Below, one piece after another: positions 44,449 to 53,123 of a stretch of DNA of 64,000 nt. Source of the stretch: JBCCGR01 sp039029195 (GTDB lineage: Bacteria; Pseudomonadota; Alphaproteobacteria; Rhizobiales; Rhizobiaceae). How positions within the stretch are numbered: position 1 is the stretch's first letter; every line of letters begins with the position of its first letter. The notes beneath the pieces were generated by a model. It saw only the letters and a list, made by a program, of their open reading frames with translations. It was not told the DNA's origin and did not search any database. Where the stretch lies: assembly GCA_039029195.1 (NCBI GenBank), contig JBCCGR010000009.1:1-64000 (forward strand), in the 5' to 3' direction. The position numbers and the translations under genes were made by a program.

Positions 44449-45852
44449 TCATTTGATCCAAACATCAATTGCCGACTGGCGGCCTTTTAAGTGCACATCC
44501 TGTCTGGGTTCAAAGCCCTCAAGCCAGTCGGGTTTGAAATCTTCGGAGTTTTGGATTCGGGAGATCACCGCGTCACTGACCACGCAATCGCAGCCAAGCG
44601 ACCGTGTTTCGGCTTCCAGACGGCTCGCCACATTCACGGTATCACCCACAACGGCAAACTCCAGTCGACGCGTGGGGCCGATATCCCCCAGAATGACAGA
44701 GCCATAGTGTATGCCTGTCGAAACCTTGAGCTCAGGTTCGTCCCTTTCCTTGGCATGCACCCGCAGATCCTCCATATCGCGCAAAATCTGGCGGGCCGCG
44801 TTCATGGCGTTCAGCGCATCATGCGGGCCAGGTTCCGGCGTTCCAAAGGTCGCCATCACACCGTCACCCAGGTATTTGTCCAGGGTGCCGTTGTTTTCAA
44901 AAATCGCCTTTTCGATTGTCGCGTGATAGCGCCGCAACAGCGCCATCACGCTCTCAGGCGGATGGGTTTCAGCGATTTGGGTAAAGCCGACGATATCGAC
45001 GAAGAGCACCGCGACGTCCTGAGACCGCACCGCCCCTGCATCGTGATCAGATGACGCCAGCACGTCGACCATGTTGCTTGGAAAGTAGCGGGAGAGGTTG
45101 GCCCGCTCCATCGCCACATCTGCCTGTTTCATCAACAGCGCGTTGGAGCGCCGCCCTTTGATGGCCAAGATCACGGCCACCAGCATGAACACCACAATCT
45201 CCTGCACACGGTTCGAAACCAATGGAGAGTTGGGGTCAAGCACATCGGCCATAATCTCGTGATACCCGACGGCTTCCGCAACCTTGCCTGTTAAATTGGG
45301 GAACTCTGTTCCTAAAAAAGACACCCCGGTCACGCCGATCATCCAGAGGATCATCACCCACATGCCCATGGCGATTACTGTTCGCCAGGAATAGGCGAGT
45401 GTTCCAAGCGCCAGGAACAGAAAGAAATAAATGAACGTGTCAAACCGGTAGGTGAACGCGGTCGGGATTTCCTCGCTCAAAAACGGATTGGGCACCGTAC
45501 AGATGATCGTCATCAGCGCCAGATCGCAGTAGATCAGCACCAGTTCGATGCGCGACATACCAACTCGCGCAAATCGAAGCTGCGCCCAGCCGACCGCTAC
45601 AAAAAGGATCAGCAAGGCTTCATAGTAAAGGACATTCCAGTTGGGATTGAGGAACGGCAGCAGCACGCCGATGATGCCAAGGGCGACGGTCCGCGCCACC
45701 ACCGCCATGCGATGGCCTTCAAGTTTCTCCACCTCGAGCGCCGAAGCGAGGTACTTGTTTTCGCTGGCGCGCAGTTCCTCCTGCTCGCGATCTGCCCGTG
45801 CCCGCGAAAAGAACTCGCGAAGGCTGGTTATACTGCCTGCAGCCATATCCAC
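44449..45852 (-). CDS. Membrane-bound class III adenylate/guanylate cyclase
   Basis: 467 residues. The N-terminal half has about six membrane segments (VALGIIGVLLPFLNPNWNV, LLILFVAVGW, CDLALMTIICTVPN, TFIYFFLFLALGTLAYS, MGMWVMILWMIGVTG, EIVVFMLVAVILAI). The C-terminal catalytic domain shows VAVLFVDIVGFTQIAE (metal Asp), NGTLDKYLGDGVMATFG (second Asp), GIHYGSVILGDIG, and FAVVGDTVNVASRLE. It makes cAMP or cGMP at the inner membrane. Standalone gene, divergent from DUF1036. Confidence 0.92.
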   Translation of the reverse strand: MDMAAGSITSLREFFSRARADREQEELRASENKYLASALEVEKLEGHRMAVVARTVALGIIGVLLPFLNPNWNVLYYEALLILFVAVGWAQLRFARVGMSRIELVLIYCDLALMTIICTVPNPFLSEEIPTAFTYRFDTFIYFFLFLALGTLAYSWRTVIAMGMWVMILWMIGVTGVSFLGTEFPNLTGKVAEAVGYHEIMADVLDPNSPLVSNRVQEIVVFMLVAVILAIKGRRSNALLMKQADVAMERANLSRYFPSNMVDVLASSDHDAGAVRSQDVAVLFVDIVGFTQIAETHPPESVMALLRRYHATIEKAIFENNGTLDKYLGDGVMATFGTPEPGPHDALNAMNAARQILRDMEDLRVHAKERDEPELKVSTGIHYGSVILGDIGPTRRLEFAVVGDTVNVASRLEAETRSLGCDCVVSDAVISRIQNSEDFKPDWLEGFEPRQDVHLKGRQSAIDVWIK

Positions 45853-45958
45853 CGTCCCGTGTCGTCGTCGACCTACTAGAATTAGGGTGCGTGAGGGGAA
45901 TTTTCATGCATAAAATTGCCGAAAGCAGCCTGACTTGCCTTCTGAAGGGCCGAACCAC

Positions 45959-46981
45959 ATGCGTTTTCCAAGCCTCACCCTGTCCATTATCCTCTACGCG
46001 CTCGCGACACATTCGGCTCAGGCGGAACTGAAAGTCTGCAATGAATCTGGTGCAAAGCGATCTGTGGCCATCGCCTACAAGAAGGATGGCGCGTGGCAAT
46101 CAGAAGGTTGGTGGAACATCGACAATGGGCTGTGCAAGACCGTCGTTTCCGGTGATCTGAAGCAACGCTACTACTATTTCCGCGCCACGAGCGATGGGCG
46201 TAATATCGGCGAGGGTAAATACTCTTTTTGCACCGATCCAAAGGTATTCACCATTGTTGGCGAGAAGGACTGCCAGTATCGCGGCTACGAAAAATCCAAT
46301 TTTGATGTGATCGACACCGGCAAATCAGCAGCTTCCTTTACATTCACCATCGCCGCTTCGAATACGTCCGCCTCTAAGCCCAGCCAGCCTCAAAAGAAGA
46401 CCAATATTGCTCCCGGCACGCATGGCGAACCGTTCACGAGATTCGGCGTGTTTCAGGGATGTGATATATTCGATGGTGCATCTTACTGCGCTTTTCACGC
46501 AGAAGGCTGGAAGCACTTTGCCTGGAAAGATGGCGGCACACCCGATGCTGTTCTGGACGAGCTGGAGAGCTACAAACTAGGCACGGCTCTCACGTTCGAG
46601 GGAGACACCAAGAGTTTTGGTGACATCACATCTGATGTGGTCATTCGCGATTTCCGCGCCGCCAGCAACGACCCGCACCAGTCAGTTCGGCAGATGATGC
46701 AGGGCAAATGGCGTTCCACCAGCGATTCCTCAAATGTGTTCGAAATAGCAGGTTCAGAGCAGACCGAGATTTATGGCGGTGAGGTTCTGGGCGCAAACTA
46801 TCTGCGCTGGCGCGATCAGTGCGATGGCAGCAACGGTGCTGGACCGGTGATCCTGGCCACCAATCCGGAAGACCGGCAAGAACCGATCTGCCATTTCATC
46901 GTTTCAGTAACCGCCAACAAGCTGGTGCTCAGCTATATTGGCGGCACCGGTCAGGACAAGGAATTCGTGCGCGTACGGTGA
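45959..46981 (+). CDS. DUF1036 domain-containing secreted protein
   Basis: 340 residues from the ATG at 45959 with AAGGGC upstream; it starts MRFPSLTLSIILYALATH, a Sec signal peptide. The mature N-terminus is DUF1036: LKVCNESGAKRSVAIAYKKDG, WWNIDNGLCKTVVSGDLKQRYYYFRA, FCTDPKVFTIVGEKDC. The C-terminal half (WRSTSDSSNVFEIAGSEQTEIY) resembles a lipocalin-like domain of periplasmic proteins. Function unknown. It converges with the SulP gene. Confidence 0.83.
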   Translation: MRFPSLTLSIILYALATHSAQAELKVCNESGAKRSVAIAYKKDGAWQSEGWWNIDNGLCKTVVSGDLKQRYYYFRATSDGRNIGEGKYSFCTDPKVFTIVGEKDCQYRGYEKSNFDVIDTGKSAASFTFTIAASNTSASKPSQPQKKTNIAPGTHGEPFTRFGVFQGCDIFDGASYCAFHAEGWKHFAWKDGGTPDAVLDELESYKLGTALTFEGDTKSFGDITSDVVIRDFRAASNDPHQSVRQMMQGKWRSTSDSSNVFEIAGSEQTEIYGGEVLGANYLRWRDQCDGSNGAGPVILATNPEDRQEPICHFIVSVTANKLVLSYIGGTGQDKEFVRVR

Positions 46982-47000
46982 GCGGCAAGCCCGAAATAAC

Positions 47001-48605
47001 TCAGTGCCCGGTGCCAAAAATCTGGGTGCGCACGGAATAGTCCACCGCCACGCCGTAATCCGGATCGTCATCTGAATCGATCATGAGCTGCCCTGCCCTG
47101 GCCAGAAGCGAGTGGCAGTCTTTCGACAGATGCCGCAACTGCAATTGTTTGCCCGCGGCCTCAAATTTTCCAGCCAGCGTCTCAATTGCCTGAAGTGCGG
47201 ACTGATCCACCAAACGACTGTTGTAAAAATCGACCACCACCAGCTTGGGATCGACCGCCGGGTCAAACAGTTCGGCAAACCCATCCGCTGAACCGAAAAA
47301 CAATGGCCCTTCGATCTGGTAGACCTTGGCCCCTTCCGGCGTGATGTGTGATCTAGCCTGAATGCGGCTGGCATTGTTCCAGGCATAGGCGAGTGCAGAG
47401 ACAATCACGCCGACAACCACGGCGATAGCAAGGTCGCTCAGCACAGTCACAATGGTCACAAGTATCATCACGGCTGCGTCTGTAAGCGGAATACGTCGCA
47501 GGATCATCAGGCTCTGCCAGGCGAACGTGCCGATCACCACCATGAACATCACGCCAACAAGAGCCGCGAGCGGTATCTGCTCAATCAGCGGTGATGCAAC
47601 AAGAATGAAGGCCAAGAGGAAAAGCGCTGCCGAGATGCCCGAAAGCCGGGTGCGCCCACCCGATTTCACGTTGATCATCGACTGACCGATCATCGCGCAA
47701 CCACCCATGCCGCCAAAAAAGCCGGTCACCGTGTTCGCCGCCCCTTGTGCAAGGCATTCTTGCGAGGCGCCGCCGCGCTTGTTGGTGATCTCGCCCACAA
47801 GGTTGAGCGTAAGCAGGCTTTCAATCAAACCAATCGCCGCCAGAATGAGCGCATAAGGGAAAATGATCTTCAGCGTTTCCAGATTGAGCGGCACTTCCGG
47901 CACCGAAAAGAGCGGCAGGCCACCCTCAATCGAGGCAAGATCACCCACGCGTGGCACATCAATGCCGACGGCAATCACGAGCGCTGCCACCACACCAATG
48001 CCAGCCAAGGGAGCCGGAACAACCTTGGTGATCCTTGGGAATATCCAGATGATGCCCATGGTGAGCGCCACGAGGGCTAGCATGTTGAACAACGGCCAGC
48101 CGGTCATCCAAGCCATTCCACCATCCGCAGTGGGCGTTTGAAATTGCGTGAGCTGCGCCATGAAAATCACGATGGCCAGTCCGTTCACGAAACCCAGCAT
48201 CACCGGATGCGGCACCAGTCGGATGAATTTTCCAAGCCGAAAGATGCCCGCTAGAATTTGCATGATGCCCATCAGCACCACCGTCGCGAACAAATATTGC
48301 ACACCGTGCGCTGCCACCAGTGACACCATGACGACTGCAAGCGCACCCGTCGCGCCGGAGATCATACCCGGACGTCCGCCAAAGGCTGCGGTGATCAGGC
48401 CAACAATGAAAGCTGCATAAAGTCCGACCAGCGGATGAACCCCGGCAACAAATGCAAAGGCCACCGCTTCGGGCACAAGCGCCAGAGCCACTGTAAGCCC
48501 CGATAGAAGCTCGGTCTTTATGACTGCCGGGGAAAACCGGCTGATTGCGGCGGTATCAGAAAAAGAAAAGCGGCCCGCGAAGGCGGACAGGCTGTTTTTG
48601 GTCAA
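47001..48605 (-). CDS. SulP family anion transporter with STAS domain
   Basis: 534 residues: about ten to twelve membrane segments, with the SulP signature region LVPEAVAFAFVAGVHPLVGLYAAF near the start, GRPGMISGATGALAVV and GGMGGCAMIGQSMINVKSGGRTRLSG, then a C-terminal STAS domain (IEGPLFFGSADGFAELF, VVVDFYNSRLVDQSALQAIETL). Family members move sulfate, bicarbonate or organic anions with Na+ or H+. Divergent from the RamA-like gene across a 258-base spacer with palindromes. Confidence 0.9.
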   Translation of the reverse strand: MTKNSLSAFAGRFSFSDTAAISRFSPAVIKTELLSGLTVALALVPEAVAFAFVAGVHPLVGLYAAFIVGLITAAFGGRPGMISGATGALAVVMVSLVAAHGVQYLFATVVLMGIMQILAGIFRLGKFIRLVPHPVMLGFVNGLAIVIFMAQLTQFQTPTADGGMAWMTGWPLFNMLALVALTMGIIWIFPRITKVVPAPLAGIGVVAALVIAVGIDVPRVGDLASIEGGLPLFSVPEVPLNLETLKIIFPYALILAAIGLIESLLTLNLVGEITNKRGGASQECLAQGAANTVTGFFGGMGGCAMIGQSMINVKSGGRTRLSGISAALFLLAFILVASPLIEQIPLAALVGVMFMVVIGTFAWQSLMILRRIPLTDAAVMILVTIVTVLSDLAIAVVVGVIVSALAYAWNNASRIQARSHITPEGAKVYQIEGPLFFGSADGFAELFDPAVDPKLVVVDFYNSRLVDQSALQAIETLAGKFEAAGKQLQLRHLSKDCHSLLARAGQLMIDSDDDPDYGVAVDYSVRTQIFGTGH

Positions 48606-48675
48606 GGGAGTGGCCGTGGGAAAGAGAATTTCGGTTTCGACTTAGTCGATTATTGTTCGTTCCCACAAGCGGTTC

Positions 48676-48694
48676 TTGCATTGCTGCAATGCAA
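48676..48694. promoter_or_regulatory. 19-bp palindrome between sulP and the RamA-like gene
   Basis: TTGCATTGC (48676-48684), T, GCAATGCAA (48686-48694): perfect 9-1-9 palindrome, 71 bases from the SulP start and 170 from the RamA-like start. Its T-N11-A-like symmetry would suit a LysR-type or other dimeric regulator. No regulator is encoded adjacent. Confidence 0.45.
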
Positions 48695-48784
48695 TTTCGC
48701 ATAGCGCGCCGCGTATTGGTAAAGGACATGCCGCAATCTGTGCCTTTCGCAAGATCACGCCGCGTTAGGTTTTGCAATGTAGAC

Positions 48785-48807
48785 TGGCCAAAGATAAAGC
48801 TTGGCCA
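48785..48807 (+). promoter_or_regulatory. Hairpin in the leader of the RamA-like gene
   Basis: TGGCCAA (48785-48791) and TTGGCCA (48801-48807) are exact complements around AGATAAAGC. It lies 56 bases upstream of the start and may be a leader stem or protein-binding site. Confidence 0.3.
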
Positions 48808-48863
48808 CCCTCCCCGCCGTGCCACTCCGGCCTGCGCGATCAATGTCCTGATCCGAGATCCTG

Positions 48864-50942
48864 ATGACCGACCAAAACACCGATCCGCTTGTCCTCTTCA
48901 TGCCGTCAGGAAAACGCGGGCGATTCGCGGTTGGCACGCCGGTTCTCGACGCGGCCCGCACCCTTGGTGTTTATGTGGAATCGGTTTGCGGTGGACGCGG
49001 CATTTGCGGGCGATGTCAGATTGAAGTGCAGGAAGGCCAGTTTGCCAAACACGGCATCACCTCAAGGCCGGAAAACATCTCTGAATTTGGCGCAAAAGAA
49101 AGGCGCTATGCGGAAAAACGCGAACTCGCGGAAGGGCGCAGGCTTTCCTGTTCGTCGACCGTGCAGGGTGATCTCGTCATCGACGTACCGCAAGATGTGC
49201 AAGTCAATGCGCAGGTGGTGCGCAAGGCAGCTGATGATCGCACGTTCGACCGCAATCCCGCTGTTCAGCTTTGCTATGTCGAGTTGGAAGAACCTGACAT
49301 GCACAAGCCACTCGGTGACCTCGACCGGCTGAAACAGGCGCTTGAGCGGGATTGGGGCTGGACCGATCTTCTGGTTGCGCAGCAGATCCTGCCCCAGGTT
49401 CAGACAACACTCCGCAAGGGCAAATGGACGGCGACGGCGGCAATCCATATGGATCTCGAGACCTCCCGCCCGACATTGATTGCTTTATGGCCGGGCCTGA
49501 AGAACGAAGCCTATGGCATCGCCTGCGACATTGGCTCAACCACAATCGCGCTGCATCTTTCTTCGCTCCTTTCGGGTGCCACGATTGCCTCCTCCGGCAC
49601 GTCCAACCCGCAAATCCGCTTTGGCGAAGATCTGATGAGCCGCGTATCCTACGTGATGATGAACCCGGACGGGCGTGAGGCGATGACCAAGGCTGTGCGC
49701 AAGGCGATCAACCAGCTCATTGCAAACGTGTGCTCCGAGGCAGGCATTGATTGTACCGATGTTCTCGACGCAGTGTTTGTCGGCAACCCGATCATGCACC
49801 ATCTGTTTCTGGGAATTGACCCGACCGAATTAGGCACCGCCCCGTTTGCGCTTGCCGTATCAGGTGCGGTGCACACCTGGGCGTCGGAACTTGATCTGGA
49901 AATGAACGAGGGCACTCGGGTTTATCTGCTGCCATGCATCGCCGGGCATGTGGGCGCGGACGCCGCTGCGGCAACGCTCTGCGAAGGGCCACATCGCCAA
50001 AACGACATGATGCTGATGGTCGATGTGGGAACCAATGCCGAAATCGTTCTTGGCAATGCAACCCGCACACTTGCCGCCTCCTCCCCCACCGGACCGGCCT
50101 TCGAAGGGGCGGAGATTTCCTGCGGTCAGCGCGCAGCGCCCGGCGCCATTGAACGGGTCCGCATTGACCCCGAAACGCTCGAACCCCGGATTCGTGTGAT
50201 CGGCGTGGAGCAATGGTCAGACGAACCAGGTTTCGAGGAAGCCACGAAAACCTCCGGGATTACAGGCATTTGCGGCTCCGGCATCATCGAAGTGATGGCC
50301 GAGATGTACCTGGCTGGAATCATCTCGCAGGATGGCGTGATTGATGGGTCGCTTACAGCCGAATCGCCGCGCATTGCAGAAGCCGGGCGGACATTTTCCT
50401 ATACCCTTTGGGATGGGGTGAACGGCAACCCCAAGATCACGGTAAGCCAGAACGATGTCCGCGCCATTCAGCTTGCGAAAGCCGCGCTCTATGCCGGAAC
50501 GCTCCTGCTGATGGACAAGATGGGCATTGAATCGGTCGACACGATCAAGCTTGCAGGTGCCTTTGGGTCGTTCATCAATCCCAAACATGCGCTGGTGATG
50601 GGGCTGATCCCGGATTGCGACGTGGAAAAAGTTGCAGCCGTCGGCAATGCGGCCGGAACCGGCGCACGCATGGCGCTTCTCAACCGCGATCATCGTCGCG
50701 AAATTGAGGAGACCGTCCAGGCGATTACAAAAATTGAAACAGCGCTGGAAGAAAAATTCCAGGAGCACTTTATCAATGCCATGGCCTTCCCCAACAAGGT
50801 GGAGCCATTTCCGAGACTTGAAAAGACCGTTAAACTGCCGGTTGCTCAGGTTTCCGAACCATCGGGCGACGGCGCGCAGGACGACTCACCGCGCCGCCGA
50901 CGCGGTGGCTCCGGCAGACGCGGTCGCAATCGCGCTGCATAA
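48864..50942 (+). CDS. RamA-like corrinoid-activation protein (2Fe-2S + ASKHA, DUF4445)
   Basis: 692 residues. The N-terminal ferredoxin domain carries Cys42, Cys48, Cys51 and Cys96 (C-x5-C-x2-C-x44-C), a plant-type 2Fe-2S pattern (VCGGRGICGRC). The rest is the ASKHA/DUF4445 domain: AYGIACDIGSTTIALHL, DAVFVGNPIMHHLFLGIDP, MLMVDVGTNAEIVLG, ISCGQRAAPGAIERVRI, and IKLAGAFGSFINP. Such proteins use ATP and low-potential electrons to reduce inactive Co(II) corrinoid to Co(I). It is the activator for the methyltransferase system, about 15 kb from the corrinoid gene. The C-terminus is Arg/Gly-rich (PRRRRGGSGRRGRNRAA). Archaeal RamA has a different N-terminal region. Confidence 0.9.
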   Translation: MTDQNTDPLVLFMPSGKRGRFAVGTPVLDAARTLGVYVESVCGGRGICGRCQIEVQEGQFAKHGITSRPENISEFGAKERRYAEKRELAEGRRLSCSSTVQGDLVIDVPQDVQVNAQVVRKAADDRTFDRNPAVQLCYVELEEPDMHKPLGDLDRLKQALERDWGWTDLLVAQQILPQVQTTLRKGKWTATAAIHMDLETSRPTLIALWPGLKNEAYGIACDIGSTTIALHLSSLLSGATIASSGTSNPQIRFGEDLMSRVSYVMMNPDGREAMTKAVRKAINQLIANVCSEAGIDCTDVLDAVFVGNPIMHHLFLGIDPTELGTAPFALAVSGAVHTWASELDLEMNEGTRVYLLPCIAGHVGADAAAATLCEGPHRQNDMMLMVDVGTNAEIVLGNATRTLAASSPTGPAFEGAEISCGQRAAPGAIERVRIDPETLEPRIRVIGVEQWSDEPGFEEATKTSGITGICGSGIIEVMAEMYLAGIISQDGVIDGSLTAESPRIAEAGRTFSYTLWDGVNGNPKITVSQNDVRAIQLAKAALYAGTLLLMDKMGIESVDTIKLAGAFGSFINPKHALVMGLIPDCDVEKVAAVGNAAGTGARMALLNRDHRREIEETVQAITKIETALEEKFQEHFINAMAFPNKVEPFPRLEKTVKLPVAQVSEPSGDGAQDDSPRRRRGGSGRRGRNRAA

Positions 50943-50975
50943 CAGCCACACGAGTGTTTCAGATTCGATCGAAGA

Positions 50976-51434
50976 TCACTTGTCGGCAAAAGCCTGTCGC
51001 GCGAACAACATCCAGCGGCCATTGCGGCGTTTCCACACCTGCAACTCACCCAGATCAACATTGATGGGTTTGCCCTGATAGATGATGTCGGCAATGAACC
51101 GGTGACGCGCGATGGCCACATCGCCAATGACCCGGTTTTCATGGTTGGTGTACTGAAGCGAATTGAAAACTTCAGCTTTCGACACCACAGAATTAACAAA
51201 TTCAGCCCGGGTCTGGATAAGACCGTTCGAATGGCCAAAGCTCAAACTCGGATCCATAAGGCTGTTGAGAGCCGCGCCGTCACCGTTCTCAAACGCTTGC
51301 CGTAGCGCCTCAATGGACTCGGCCAACTCCAGTTCTGCCGGCTTTGATGCTCCAACCTGCGTTCCAACGGCGATTAAACCAGCTGCAAGTAATGCACCCC
51401 CGCCATAGAGTATTTCCCGGCGTTCGATGGCCAT
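50976..51434 (-). CDS. SnoaL/DUF4440-like (NTF2-fold) protein with N-terminal signal
   Basis: 152 residues. MAIERREILYGGGALLAAGLI is a twin-arginine-like (RRE) or lipidless signal anchor with cleavage likely after VGAS. The mature domain is NTF2-like: LAESIEALRQAFENGDGAALNSLMDPSLSF, GLIQTRAEFVNSV, IGDVAIARHRFIADI and VWKRRNGRWMLFARQAF, matching DUF4440. It may be a periplasmic binding or isomerase-like protein. Function unknown. Confidence 0.8.
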   Translation of the reverse strand: MAIERREILYGGGALLAAGLIAVGTQVGASKPAELELAESIEALRQAFENGDGAALNSLMDPSLSFGHSNGLIQTRAEFVNSVVSKAEVFNSLQYTNHENRVIGDVAIARHRFIADIIYQGKPINVDLGELQVWKRRNGRWMLFARQAFADK

Positions 51435-51768
51435 TTATCTTACTCCGTACACTTGCCCCTACGGAAGCATGCAGTAAATTCGAAAACAAAATATGAATCC
51501 AATTGCGAAAATGAGACCCAACCAATCGCTGCCCCGCACGGTGATCTCGGCTTTCGGTTGAGTTTTCCCGGCTCATTCTGAACGGTGTGACCCAAATTGC
51601 TCCTCTTTTCGCAATGAAGTCCGGTCCAGCAAGCTGAACTTGCTGTTTGCGTCAATCTGAATCGGGCAGATCAGGCGGTCGGTTTCTGCTCTGAGATCAT
51701 CGTGATTGCGACAAGTGCGATTTCGGGATAGGCTCGCTCGAGCGTCGTTTCGGGAGCAGGGTCGTGAC

Positions 51769-52821
51769 ATGAATAGTGTATTAGATTCAAAATCTTATAC
51801 AAATAGCGTCGCCTCCGCAGATCAGGAAACCAAACGCAGCCTGGTGTTTTTTCTGGTCCCCGACTTCTCAATGATTGCATTTGCGACAGCCATTGAGCCC
51901 CTGCGGATTGCCAATCGCATGGCCGGATACCAGGCCTATCGCTGGCGGCTGGCCTCTCTCGACGGTGAACCTGTCGTCGCCTCGAACGGGGTGGAGGTTT
52001 CGGTCAATACCTCTCTGGAAGAAGAGCGGCGCGCGCTGAACGGTGCCGAGCGCCCCTCGATGATTTTCATGTGCTCGGGCGTGAATGTCGAACAGTTCGA
52101 CAATCGCTCCGCCTATGCCTGGCTGCGTGAGGTGCACAATCGAGGCATCTCCGTCGGCGGGCTGTGTACGGCGGCCCATATTCTGGCCAAAGCCGGACTG
52201 CTATCCGGACGGCGCTGCGCCATCCACTGGGAGAACCTGCCCGGGTTCTCGGAGAACTTTCCCAAAGCGGAAGTCTATGCCGACCTTTTTGAGGTGGATG
52301 GCAACGTCTACACCTGCGCCGGTGGCACTGCGGCACTCGATATGATGCTGTCACTGATCGGCGAGGACCACGGTGAAAGCCTGATCAACGCCGTGTGCGA
52401 ACAGGCCCTCACTGATCGCGTGCGCGGTCCGCACGACCGGCAAAGACTGCCGTTGCGGGCCCGCCTTGGGGTTCAGAACTCGAAAATCCTGTCCATCATT
52501 GAACTGATGGAAGCAAATCTTTCCGAACCCCTGTCACTGATGGAAATTGCCGGACATGCGGGCCTGTCGCGGCGCCAGATTGAGCGGCTGTTCCGTCAGC
52601 ATATGGGGCGCTCGCCTGCCCGCTACTATCTGGAGATTCGGCTGGACCGGGCGCGCCACCTGCTCATCCAATCGTCGATGCCCGTGGTGGAAGTAGCAAT
52701 CGCGTGCGGCTTTGTTTCCGCCTCGCATTTTTCCAAATGCTATCGCGAACTTTACCGCAGCACGCCGCAGCAGGAGCGGGCCGAGCGACGCCTGTCTGCA
52801 AAAGAAGGTGCCGCTGCTTGA
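51769..52821 (+). CDS. GlxA/GbdR-type AraC regulator (DJ-1/PfpI + HTH)
   Basis: 350 residues from the ATG at 51769 with GGGAGCAGG upstream. N-terminal DJ-1/PfpI ligand domain (SLVFFLVPDFSMIAFATAIEPLRIANR, SGVNVEQFDN, VGGLCTAAHILAKAGLLSGRRCAIHWEN) and a C-terminal AraC HTH (LSLMEIAGHAGLSRRQIERLF, MPVVEVAIACGFVSASHFSKCYRELYRSTP). The arrangement, including the CTAAHIL nucleophile-elbow remnant, is that of GbdR, the activator of glycine betaine and dimethylglycine catabolism in Pseudomonas. It lies next to the second dimethylglycine/sarcosine dehydrogenase, convergent across a repeat. Assignment to the GbdR branch rather than another GlxA family regulator is probable, not certain. Confidence 0.82.
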   Translation: MNSVLDSKSYTNSVASADQETKRSLVFFLVPDFSMIAFATAIEPLRIANRMAGYQAYRWRLASLDGEPVVASNGVEVSVNTSLEEERRALNGAERPSMIFMCSGVNVEQFDNRSAYAWLREVHNRGISVGGLCTAAHILAKAGLLSGRRCAIHWENLPGFSENFPKAEVYADLFEVDGNVYTCAGGTAALDMMLSLIGEDHGESLINAVCEQALTDRVRGPHDRQRLPLRARLGVQNSKILSIIELMEANLSEPLSLMEIAGHAGLSRRQIERLFRQHMGRSPARYYLEIRLDRARHLLIQSSMPVVEVAIACGFVSASHFSKCYRELYRSTPQQERAERRLSAKEGAAA

Positions 52822-52889
52822 GGCCGTTTGGATTGGACTGCCCTTGACAGAGGGAATTACACCGGAGAATTCGCGAGTTTCAAGCAATC

Positions 52890-53035
52890 ACGTTTCCCTC
52901 ACCCAGCGGGCAGGGGAACCGCATATGGGAGTTTAGCTGTCAGACCCTCCGTCACCCTCCCCCGCTGGGTGAGGGAAACAACAGAGCCTGAGATTCCGGA
53001 AAGGTGCTCAAATGCGATAGCCGTGCCCACAAGGT
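52890..53035. repeat. Family B intergenic repeat, short version
   Basis: It begins GTTTCCCTCACCCAGCGGGC, then CGCATATGGGAGTTTAGCT, CCCCGCTGGGTGAGGGAAAC, GAGCCTGAGATTCCGGA and ATGCGATAGCC. The same blocks flank the longer copy at 41052. It sits between the convergent regulator and dehydrogenase. Confidence 0.6.
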
Positions 53036-53123
53036 GGAGATCGGGAGTAAGTTCTCAGTCAACGTCTTGATCGACAGTTTTCGACTGCCAAGCAACCAAG
53101 ACGCCCTGATTCCTGACTTCGCC

